A DNA stretch of 10,742 bases, taken from assembly GCA_030447005.1 (NCBI GenBank), contig JAUJME010000039.1, positions 1-10,742 of the forward strand. The letters are read 5' to 3'. Origin of the DNA: Solirubrobacteraceae bacterium. Lineage in GTDB: Bacteria; Actinomycetota; Thermoleophilia; Solirubrobacterales; Solirubrobacteraceae. Numbering within the stretch: the first letter of the stretch is position 1; each line of letters starts with the position of its first letter. Positions 4,566-10,542 of this stretch are shown here, piece after piece. The position numbers and the translations under genes are program-made. The notes under the pieces were generated by a model. It was given only the letters and a program-made list of their open reading frames with translations. It had not been told where the DNA came from and made no database searches.

Positions 4566-6641
4566 ATGACGCAAGGGCGGGGGTCCGCGGCCGTGCTGGC
4601 TGCGTTGCTGGCGGTGTTGATGGGGCTCGTGGCGGTGTCGGCCGCCGACGCCCGCCGGGGCACGCGGTTCCGCCCGCCGGTGTCGACCGCCGCCGGGGGC
4701 GCCGTGGCCACCGAGTCACTGCCCGCCTCGCGCGCCGCCCGCAGCGTCCTCGGCCGCGGCGGCAACGCCATCGACGCCGCCGTCGCCGCCACCTTCGCGA
4801 TCGGCGTCTCGCGCCCGCAGTCCTGCGGCATCGGCGGCGGCGGCTTCCTCGTCCACCGCACCGCGGGCGGCAAGGTCCACACGATCGACTTCCGCGAGGT
4901 CGCCCCCGCCGCCGTGCGCGCCGACACCTTCGCCGGGCCGGGGCCGCACAAGGAGTTCACCGGCCACCGCACCGTCGGCGTGCCCGGGACGGTCGCCGGC
5001 ATGGCGGAGGCGCTCGAGCGCTTCGGGACCATCACCCTCGCCGAGTCGCTCGAGCCCGCGATCGAGCTCGCGGCACGAGGGGTCGAGGTCACGGGCTCGA
5101 CGGCGGCCGAGATGCGCACCCACGCCCGCCGCCTCAACCGCTTCCCGGAGAGCGCGCGGATCTTCCTGGCCGAGGGCGGGGTCGCCTACAGCCAGGGGTT
5201 CGAGCTCCGCCAGCCCGACCTCGCGCTGACCCTGCTCGGGATCGCCCGCAACGGCCCGGACTACTTCTACCGCGGGCCGGTCGCCCGCTCGATCGTCGAC
5301 TCGATGGCCACGGCCGCCCAGCAGCTGCCGGGCGACGTGGGGCTCATGACGCTCGAGGACCTCGCGGCCTACCGGCCGACGGTCCGCAGCGCCCTGCGCG
5401 GCACCTACCGGGATCACGAGATCATCACCATGCCCCCGCCGACCTCCGGCGGCGTGGCGATCCTCGAGATGCTCAACCTCCTCGAGGGCTTCGACCTCCG
5501 CGCGGCCGGCCAGTCCTCGGCCGACCACCTGCACCTGCTCGCCGAGGCGCAGAAGCTCGCCTTCGCCGACCGCGCCGCCTACATCGCCGATCCCGATCAG
5601 GTCCGCCAGCCCGTCGCCGAGCTGATCTCCAAGCGCTACGCCGAGCAGCGCCGTCCGGAGATCGACCGCGCGCGGGCCAAGACCTACCGCGCCGGCACGT
5701 TCGCCGCGCCCGCCCGCCGCGAGGGCGCCGACCTCAACCCGCGGGCCTCGACCACCCACCTCTCCGTGATCGACAACCGGGGCAACGCCGTCGCGCTCAC
5801 CTGCACGATCGAGCAGTCCTTCGGCAGCGCGGTGACCGCCCCGCGGACCGGCGTCCTGCTCAACAACGAGCTCACCGACTTCTCCGATCCCGGCACCGCC
5901 AACGAGCCGGCGCCGGGCAAGACCCCGCGCTCGTCCATGAGCCCGACGATCGTCGTGCGCGACGGGCGCCCGGTGCTCGCGATCGGCGGTGCGGGCGGCG
6001 TGCGGATCATCGAGGGCGTCCTCCAGGCCATCGTCAACCACGTCGACTTCGGGCTCGACCTGGCGACCGCGATCGACGCCGAGCGGATCGACGCCGCCGG
6101 CTCGGCGCTCGTCATCGAGGAGGCCCGCATCCCCGTGCCGGTCCGCAACGACCTCCAGGCGCGCGGGCACCGGCTCTCGCCCGCCGGCGAGTACGACGCG
6201 CGCCCGCGCGTCAACGCCGCGGGCTTCGCCTCGCCCGCCGGCCCCTTGCGGGCAGCCACCGACTCGCGCACCGACGTCGGGGCGCTCGTCACCCAGCGCG
6301 GGCCCGTCGGCGGGAAGGCCATGCGCCGCGACGTCAGCCGGCCCCGGGTGGCGTTCCGCTCGCCCCAGCGCGCGGAGGACAGGCGCGGCCGGCCGGCCGC
6401 GATCCTCCGCTTCCGCTCGCGCGACCGCGGCTCGGGCGTCGCGACGGCGACGGTCCAGGTGCGCCGGGTCCTCGAGGACGGCGAGTTCGCGCCGTGGACG
6501 ACCGTGATCACCGACACCCGCCGCAAGCGGGTGCCGGTCTCCTCGCCGCGCCGCGGCCGCCGGGTCGAGTTCCGCATCCGGGTGACCGACCGCGCCGGCA
6601 ACGTCTCGCGCTTCGACACGTTGCGCTACCGCTTCCGGTAG
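4566..6641 (+). CDS. ggt: Secreted gamma-glutamyltransferase with C-terminal beta domain
   Basis: 691 residues. Residues 1 to about 30 are a signal peptide. The protein is a self-cleaving Ntn hydrolase that splits gamma-glutamyl bonds by hydrolysis or transfer, outside the membrane. Cleavage is predicted before Thr396 (TTHLSVID), the catalytic N-terminal Thr of the small subunit. Other known positions are present: Arg110 (DFRE), Thr414, NNELTDF with Asp438, Ser456-Ser457 (RSSMSPTIV) and Gly477-Gly478. The loop between Asp438 and Ser456 is about ten residues shorter than in the E. coli enzyme, so the substrate lid is missing, as in Bacillus-type enzymes. The family ends near residue 577. Residues 578-691 are an Arg-rich extension with an Ig/FnIII-like look (GSGVATATVQVR, RVTDRAGNVS). 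The ATG is fixed by the promoter and signal peptide. Confidence 0.93.
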   Translation: MTQGRGSAAVLAALLAVLMGLVAVSAADARRGTRFRPPVSTAAGGAVATESLPASRAARSVLGRGGNAIDAAVAATFAIGVSRPQSCGIGGGGFLVHRTAGGKVHTIDFREVAPAAVRADTFAGPGPHKEFTGHRTVGVPGTVAGMAEALERFGTITLAESLEPAIELAARGVEVTGSTAAEMRTHARRLNRFPESARIFLAEGGVAYSQGFELRQPDLALTLLGIARNGPDYFYRGPVARSIVDSMATAAQQLPGDVGLMTLEDLAAYRPTVRSALRGTYRDHEIITMPPPTSGGVAILEMLNLLEGFDLRAAGQSSADHLHLLAEAQKLAFADRAAYIADPDQVRQPVAELISKRYAEQRRPEIDRARAKTYRAGTFAAPARREGADLNPRASTTHLSVIDNRGNAVALTCTIEQSFGSAVTAPRTGVLLNNELTDFSDPGTANEPAPGKTPRSSMSPTIVVRDGRPVLAIGGAGGVRIIEGVLQAIVNHVDFGLDLATAIDAERIDAAGSALVIEEARIPVPVRNDLQARGHRLSPAGEYDARPRVNAAGFASPAGPLRAATDSRTDVGALVTQRGPVGGKAMRRDVSRPRVAFRSPQRAEDRRGRPAAILRFRSRDRGSGVATATVQVRRVLEDGEFAPWTTVITDTRRKRVPVSSPRRGRRVEFRIRVTDRAGNVSRFDTLRYRFR
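6626..6641. terminator. Hairpin formed by the two converging stop codons
   Basis: ctaccg (6626-6631), loop cttc, cggtag (6636-6641). The outer bases of each arm are the stop codons: TAG of the transferase gene on plus and TAG of the methyltransferase gene on minus. The symmetric stem could act as a weak two-way terminator. There is no T-run, so termination is uncertain. Confidence 0.4.
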
Positions 6642-7411
6642 GCGAGCACCGCCGCGTCGCCGTGCCGGGCGCGGGCGGCCGCGCGGGCCGGGTCGCGCTC
6701 GGGGCGGACGCCCGCGGCGAGGTCGGCGCGCAGCCGGTCAAGGCCGGCGCGCAGCTCGTCGGGCGCCTCGTCTCCGAGGCGCTCGAAGTAGCTCGTCTGC
6801 CGCCGGAGGTGCGGGTCCAGGACGAGCTCGGGGCGCCGCTGGAGCGAGCCGAGGGAGAGGTCGGCGGTGTCCTCGAAGCGCAAAGGGATCAGCTCCGCCT
6901 CCGGGAGGACCGCCAGGACCTCCGCGGTCGTCGGATGCTGCTCGCGCATCCAGACGCCGGTGGAGGGGAAGTACCCGTGGAGCCAGGCGACCTCCTCGAC
7001 GTTCTCCCGCGTCCAGCCCATCAGCGCCAGCCGCCCGCCCGGCCGCAGCACGCGCGCGCCCTCGCGCAGCGCCGCGCGCCAGTCGGGGACGTGGTGGAGC
7101 ATGGAGATCATCGTCACCGCGTCCCACGTGCCGTCGCCGTAGGGCAGCCTCGCCGCGTCGCCGGTGGCGGTGGGAAGGCCCTTCGCGGCCGCGCGCGCGA
7201 GCATCGCCGCGTTGAAGTCGAGGACGGTCGGCTCGAAGCCGTGGTCTCTGAGCGCGAGCGCGTAGTTGCCCGTGCCGCCCCCGACGTCGAGGAGCGCCGG
7301 GCCGGGCGCGCCGTGGAGCGCCTGCAGCACGGGCTTCAGGACCGACGGGCTGGCGGCGCGCGTGGCGTCGTAGGTCTCCGCCTGGCGGTCGTAGACGTGG
7401 CGCGTCGCCAT
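6626..7411 (-). CDS. Class I SAM-dependent methyltransferase
   Basis: 261 residues, cytoplasmic. Motif I is LLDVGGGTGNYALALRDHG (residues 40-58), the post-I acidic residue is in VLDFN (63-67), motif II is GDAARLPYGDGTWDAVTM (84-101), followed by MLHHVPDW and the motif III-like VLRPGGRLALMGW (121-133). The profile fits the UbiE/BioC-like Methyltransf_11 group, but the substrate cannot be told. The C-terminal half is rich in Arg and Ala. The ATG at 7411 lies nine bases after a TAGACT hexamer and has no Shine-Dalgarno sequence. The gene converges on ggt with a 16-base overlap. No pathway partner is evident nearby. Confidence 0.85.
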   Translation of the reverse strand: MATRHVYDRQAETYDATRAASPSVLKPVLQALHGAPGPALLDVGGGTGNYALALRDHGFEPTVLDFNAAMLARAAAKGLPTATGDAARLPYGDGTWDAVTMISMLHHVPDWRAALREGARVLRPGGRLALMGWTRENVEEVAWLHGYFPSTGVWMREQHPTTAEVLAVLPEAELIPLRFEDTADLSLGSLQRRPELVLDPHLRRQTSYFERLGDEAPDELRAGLDRLRADLAAGVRPERDPARAAARARHGDAAVLAYRKR

Positions 7412-7420
7412 TTTGCGGCG

Positions 7421-7449
7421 AGTCTAAGGGCCGGAACTGCGCAGTTCCG
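7421..7449 (-). promoter_or_regulatory. Methyltransferase promoter with 18-bp palindrome
   Basis: On the minus strand TAGACT (7426 to 7421) lies nine bases before the methyltransferase ATG. Upstream, cggaactgcgcagttccg (7432-7449) is a perfect 18-bp palindrome. It places GGAACT 16 bases before TAGACT, where a -35 belongs. GGAAC is the usual -35 of extracytoplasmic-function sigma factors, although the -10 does not fit that class. A repressor operator covering the -35 region is the other reading. Confidence 0.45.
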
Positions 7450-7463
7450 CCGTTCGCGCCGTC

Positions 7464-8576
7464 TCAGCCGCCCGCCGGCCGCCCCTCCGCGTCGAAGAAG
7501 TCGAGGCTCGCGTCGTCGTCGCCCGCACGGGCGAGCCGCGCCCGCGCGCGGCGGTCGGCGCCCGCGAGCTCGATCCCCGAGACGCCGCCCGGCCAGACGC
7601 CGACGCCGGTGCGGTAGTCGCCGGCCTCGTCGGAGAGCTCGAGCGAGGCGCCGCCCGTGTGCCACTCGCCGAGGCCCGCCCGGTAGGTGCCCTCGGCGTC
7701 CCAGAAGTCCAGCGTGGTGGAGCCGTCGGTGCGGCCGCCGAGGCGCGCGCGGTTGCGGCCCTCCTCGTCGCAGAGCTCGAGGCCGCTCGTGCCGTCGCCC
7801 CAGTGGCCGACCCGCGCGCGGTTGCGGCCCTCGCCGTCCCAGAACTCGACGCTCGACGCGTCGTTGGGCCACGTGCCGAGCCCGGCGCGGAACGCCCCGC
7901 GGGCGTCCCACAGCTCGATCGAGACGGCGCGGTCGGCGCGCTCCCCCACGCGGGCGCGCAGCCGGCCGTGGTCGTCGAGGAGCTCGGCGCCGGTGCCGCC
8001 GTCGGGCCAGTGCCCGAAGCCGGCGCGGTAGGCGCCGTCGGGGTCCCAGAACTCGACGGAGGCGGAGCGGTCGGGCTCCGGGCCGAGCGCGAGCAGCGCC
8101 CGCTGGTTGCCCGCCGCGTCCCACACCATCAGCCCGACCGGGCCGCCCGCCTGGTCGCTGACGCTCACGCGGTGGTTGCGCTGGGCGTCGAAGAGGTCGA
8201 GGCCGGCCGACCCGTCGGCCCACGCGCCGAGCGCCGTCCGGAAGGTGCCCGCCTGGTCGGCCACCTTCAGCGAGGCGGAGCCGTCGGCCCAGTCGCCGAG
8301 GGAGACCCGGCCGGTCCGCCGGGAGTCGAGCATCTCGAGCGAGGTCGGGCCGTCGGGCGCGGTGCCCAGCAGCGCCCGCACGCCGCCATCGGCGTCGCGC
8401 AGGCCGAGGGCGACCGACCCGTCGGGGCCGATGCCGAGGGTGGCGCGGACGACGCCGCCGGCGTCGGCGACGTCGAGGGAGAGCGAGCCGTCGTCGCGGG
8501 CGCCGAGGCGCGCGCGGGGCCGGCCGTCGGCGTCGACCACCTCGAAGGCGGTCGCGCGGAGGGGCGTCGGGTCCAT
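7464..8576 (-). CDS. Protein of sixteen 23-residue tandem repeats
   Basis: 370 residues: a 10-residue start (MDPTPLRATA), fifteen full repeats and a 13-residue partial one. All full repeats are 23 residues except the seventh, which has 25. The pattern is roughly LEFWDAEGR.RA.LG followed by a variable W/A-x-DG turn and small residues. The strongest positions are Asp5, Gly8, Arg11 and Gly15. There is no signal peptide or membrane segment, and the protein is acidic. Repeats of this length with alternating hydrophobics and a DxxG turn suggest a beta-solenoid or stacked beta-hairpins. Similar short WD/DG repeats occur in uncharacterised bacterial proteins. Role unknown; a scaffold or binding surface is a guess. 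The ATG at 8576 agrees exactly with the first repeat beginning at residue 11. It is transcribed divergently from the sthA-like gene with 22 bases between starts. Confidence 0.82.
   Translation of the reverse strand: MDPTPLRATAFEVVDADGRPRARLGARDDGSLSLDVADAGGVVRATLGIGPDGSVALGLRDADGGVRALLGTAPDGPTSLEMLDSRRTGRVSLGDWADGSASLKVADQAGTFRTALGAWADGSAGLDLFDAQRNHRVSVSDQAGGPVGLMVWDAAGNQRALLALGPEPDRSASVEFWDPDGAYRAGFGHWPDGGTGAELLDDHGRLRARVGERADRAVSIELWDARGAFRAGLGTWPNDASSVEFWDGEGRNRARVGHWGDGTSGLELCDEEGRNRARLGGRTDGSTTLDFWDAEGTYRAGLGEWHTGGASLELSDEAGDYRTGVGVWPGGVSGIELAGADRRARARLARAGDDDASLDFFDAEGRPAGG
7467..8546 (-). repeat. 69-bp coding tandem repeat array
   Basis: The DNA behind the repeat protein has a 69-bp period over about 1.08 kb. 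Repeats are diverged in sequence. Neighbouring units near the C-terminal half resemble each other most (for example WDGEGRNRARVG and CDEEGRNRARLG in repeats 11 and 12), which suggests local duplication. This is protein-coding and not a CRISPR array. Confidence 0.8.
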
Positions 8577-8582
8577 GCGGCG

Positions 8583-8592
8583 CGGGTACCCC
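8583..8592. promoter_or_regulatory. Shared palindromic promoter core GGGTACCC
   Basis: gggtaccc at 8584-8591 is its own reverse complement. Read on plus, TACCCC (8587-8592) is followed by exactly six bases and the GTG at 8599. Read on minus, TACCCG (8588 to 8583) is followed by exactly six bases and the ATG at 8576. Each strand thus has a TAnnn hexamer at leaderless spacing from its gene. The sixth base is not T on either strand and no -35 is clear, so this remains a candidate. Confidence 0.4.
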
Positions 8593-8598
8593 ACTCGC

Positions 8599-10086
8599 GT
8601 GGGCGAGGAGCGCGACTTCGACCTGATCGTCATCGGGTCGGGCCCGAGCGGCCAGAAGGCGGCGATCCAGGCCGCCAAGCTCGGCGCGCGGGCGGCCGTC
8701 GTCGAGCGGCGTGAGCGGGTCGGCGGCGTCTCCATCCACACGGGCACGATCCCCTCCAAGACGCTGCGCGAGGCGGTGCTCGACCTCGCCAAGCGCCGGG
8801 CGATCGACCTCACCGCGAGCGCCCCGCCGGCCGAGGAGTGGGAGGCGCTCGGCGCCACCTACGTCCGCGACCGCGCCGCGCGGGTGGTGGCCGCCGAGAC
8901 GGCGGTGGTCCGCGACCAGCTGCGGCGCAACGGCGTCCGCCTGCTCTACGGCAGTGCGCGCTTCGCCGACCCGCACACGGTCGAGATCGACGACGGCCGC
9001 GGGACGAGCCAGGCCTACAGCGCCGACCAGATCGTGGTGGCGGTCGGGACGGTCCCCGCCCATCCCGACGGCGTCCCGTTCGACGACCCGGCGGTGATGG
9101 ACTCCGACGAGATCCTCGACCAGGAGGGCCGCGTCCCGCGGGTCCTGACCGTGGTGGGCGCCGGGGTCATCGGCGTCGAGTACGCGTCGATCTTCGCCGT
9201 GCTCGGCGCGAAGGTGACCGTGGTCGACCAGCGGGCGCGACTGCTGGCCTTCGCCGACGGGGAGATCGTCGAGGCGCTCCAGTACCTGCTGCGCCGCTCG
9301 GGCGTGACCTTCCGCTTCGGGGAGAAGGTGACCGGCGTCGAGCGCCGCGGCGACATGGTCCTCACCACGCTGGCCTCCGGCAAGAAGATCCCGTCCGACA
9401 CGGCGCTCTTCGCGATCGGCCGCCAGGGGGCGACCTCCGACCTCAACCTGGAGGCCGCCGGGCTCGAGGCCGACAAGCGGGGGCGCCTCGAGGTCGACGA
9501 CTGCGGGCGCACCGCCGTCGAGCACATCTTCGCCGCCGGCGACGTCGCCGCGGGCGGCCAGGGGCTCGCCGCCACCGCGTTCGAGCAGGGCCGCCTCGCC
9601 GGCCTGGTCTCCCAGGGCCAGGCCGCCGACCGCATGCCCGAGCTCGTCCCGACCGGCGTCTACGCGATCCCCGAGCTCGGCATGGTCGGGCGCACGGAGG
9701 AGGACCTCACCGAGGCCGCCGTCCCGTACGTGACCGGCGTCGCGCGGTGGAGCGAGCTTGCCCGCGGGCTGATGACGGGCGACGAGGACGGGATGCTCAA
9801 GCTGATCATCTCGCCCGAGGACCGCTCGCTGCTCGGCGTCCACGTCCTCGGCACGGGCGCCGCCGACCTCGTCCACGTCGGCCAGGCGCTGCTCGGCCGG
9901 CCCGGCGGGGCGGACTTCCTCGTCTCGGCGGTCTTCAACTACCCGACGTTCGCCGAGAGCTACAAGGTCGCCGCGCTCGACGCGCTCAACCGCATGCGGG
10001 TGCTCGGGCTGCTCGAGTCAGAGCAGGTGGGAGCCGGCGCGGCCGGCAACGGCAAGGTCGCCGAAGGCGCGGCCGCCAAGGGCTAG
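8599..10086 (+). CDS. sthA: Soluble pyridine nucleotide transhydrogenase (SthA type)
   Basis: 495-residue cytoplasmic flavoprotein, predicted to exchange hydride between NADPH and NAD+. It has an FAD-binding GSGPSG (13-18), a second dinucleotide fold with GAGVIG (187-192), and the second FAD site HIFAAGDVAAG. The dihydrolipoamide dehydrogenase cysteine pair is absent: the motif reads GGVSIHTGTIPSK, with Ser45 and Thr50 in the Cys positions. The C-terminal His-Pro-Thr of that enzyme is Tyr448-Pro-Thr in NYPTFAESYKVAALDALNR. HTGTIPSKTLREAV and YPTxAExYKVAALD are marks of SthA. A C-terminal Ala/Gly tail of about 20 residues is extra. GTG 8599 is preferred for spacing to the promoter core; ATG 8575 would add eight residues and overlap the divergent start. 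Confidence 0.87.
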   Translation: MGEERDFDLIVIGSGPSGQKAAIQAAKLGARAAVVERRERVGGVSIHTGTIPSKTLREAVLDLAKRRAIDLTASAPPAEEWEALGATYVRDRAARVVAAETAVVRDQLRRNGVRLLYGSARFADPHTVEIDDGRGTSQAYSADQIVVAVGTVPAHPDGVPFDDPAVMDSDEILDQEGRVPRVLTVVGAGVIGVEYASIFAVLGAKVTVVDQRARLLAFADGEIVEALQYLLRRSGVTFRFGEKVTGVERRGDMVLTTLASGKKIPSDTALFAIGRQGATSDLNLEAAGLEADKRGRLEVDDCGRTAVEHIFAAGDVAAGGQGLAATAFEQGRLAGLVSQGQAADRMPELVPTGVYAIPELGMVGRTEEDLTEAAVPYVTGVARWSELARGLMTGDEDGMLKLIISPEDRSLLGVHVLGTGAADLVHVGQALLGRPGGADFLVSAVFNYPTFAESYKVAALDALNRMRVLGLLESEQVGAGAAGNGKVAEGAAAKG

Positions 10087-10339
10087 CCCGGCTCGTCCTC
10101 GGCCCAGCGCCGCAGGAGCAGGGAGACCAGGAACGGAAGGGGCGCCAGCCGTCGGCGAGGCGCTCGACGTCGTCGAGCCCGGCGCCGGCAGGCAGGGCGT
10201 AGGCCCGCCGCATCGCGACCTGCAGCCGCGGCTCGTGGACCGGGAAGTGATCGGGCTCGCCGGCCCCCCGGACGAGGGGGAGCTCGGCGGAGAACGGCCC
10301 GATCCCCGGCAGGCGCTCGAGCTCGGACAGGCGACGGAA
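10083..10339 (-). pseudogene. AlkA-like DNA glycosylase remnant, truncated and frameshifted
   Basis: The minus strand reads FRRLSELERLPGIGPFSAEL, then VRGAGEPDHFPVHEPRL and ERLADGWRPFRSW. These are the helix-hairpin-helix (LPGIGPFSAEL) and C-terminal helices of an HhH-GPD, 3-methyladenine glycosylase II-type protein. After FRSW the frame is lost. Moving to the next frame at about 10127 gives VSLLLRRWAEDEPG and a stop, as expected if one G of tgggtc was deleted. The N-terminal two thirds are absent: upstream in frame lie a 36-bp palindrome and a stop codon. Where AlkA has its catalytic Asp, this sequence has His-Glu. The stop shares the bases ctag with the sthA stop. A sequencing error could explain the shift but not the truncation. 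Confidence 0.72.
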
Positions 10340-10367
10340 AGGGCGGCCGCGGCCGCCCTTTCCGTCG
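10332..10367. terminator. 36-bp perfect palindrome, probable two-way terminator
   Basis: The arm cgacggaaagggcggccg (10332-10349) is followed without a gap by its exact reverse complement (10350-10367). The core has A3 before and T3 after a GC stem, as in two-way factor-independent terminators. On the minus strand it begins five bases after the stop codon of the 23-codon ORF, which fits a terminator for that unit. It also marks the point where AlkA-like sequence ends. Confidence 0.65.
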
Positions 10368-10372
10368 ATCCC

Positions 10373-10444
10373 TCATCGAGCTGAAGCCGAGCAACCACCG
10401 ACCCGCCCAGCCGGTCCGAGCTTGCCCTTAAGGTGCTGACCCAT
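10373..10444 (-). CDS. Candidate 23-residue micropeptide
   Basis: ATG at 10444-10442, TGA at 10375-10373. The peptide begins MGQHLKGKLG and ends GGCSASAR. It is basic, rich in Gly and has one Cys. The case for translation is the perfect AGGAGG (10456 to 10451) six bases before the ATG, one of the strongest ribosome binding sites in the window. A large palindrome follows five bases after the stop. It could be a leader peptide, a small regulator or membrane-interacting peptide, or a chance ORF in a regulatory RNA. No promoter is clear in the 98 bases between it and the phosphoesterase stop. The stop is in the frame that continues into the AlkA-like remnant, so it could also be a decayed start region of that gene. 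I do not recognise a family. Confidence 0.42.
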   Translation of the reverse strand: MGQHLKGKLGPAGRVGGCSASAR

Positions 10445-10450
10445 TCGGGC

Positions 10451-10456
10451 CCTCCT
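10451..10456 (-). promoter_or_regulatory. Perfect Shine-Dalgarno site of the micro-ORF
   Basis: AGGAGG on the minus strand, extended by AG on its 5' side, with a six-base spacer to ATG 10444. It decides the start of the 23-codon ORF and contrasts with the weak or absent sites before most other genes here. Confidence 0.6.
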
Positions 10457-10542
10457 CTGGTCTGGATCACTTGCAGGACCCACAGCCTCAGGAGCGGCGC
10501 GGACGTCTTCTCACCCGCTCACAACCTCCCCGGGCACGTCGT

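Noticed and set aside
7467..8546. CRISPR or minisatellite array.
   Set aside because: The 69-bp period is diverged at DNA level and keeps one open reading frame with conserved residues, so it is coding sequence.
2108..9876. Long open frames opposite or out of frame with real genes, such as 2108-3544 minus, 4716-6170 minus, 7336-9876 minus and 8838-10202 plus.
   Set aside because: They read as Arg/Ala/Gly/Pro-rich strings with no domain signal, and each lies over a gene with clear family motifs. GC-rich DNA has few stops, so shadows are expected.
8599..10086. Dihydrolipoamide dehydrogenase or mercuric/mycothione reductase.
   Set aside because: The redox-active cysteine pair and the C-terminal catalytic His are both replaced, while the SthA-type motifs are present.
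10018..10470. 150-residue minus-strand frame starting MIQTRGGPEW.
   Set aside because: It runs through the palindrome and out of frame with the AlkA-like remnant, ends inside sthA, and has no SD site of its own.
10376..10542. Structured RNA gene (SRP RNA, RNase P RNA, tmRNA) on either strand.
   Set aside because: None of the conserved cores of these RNAs could be found. The strongest signals are the AGGAGG-ATG pair and the palindrome.
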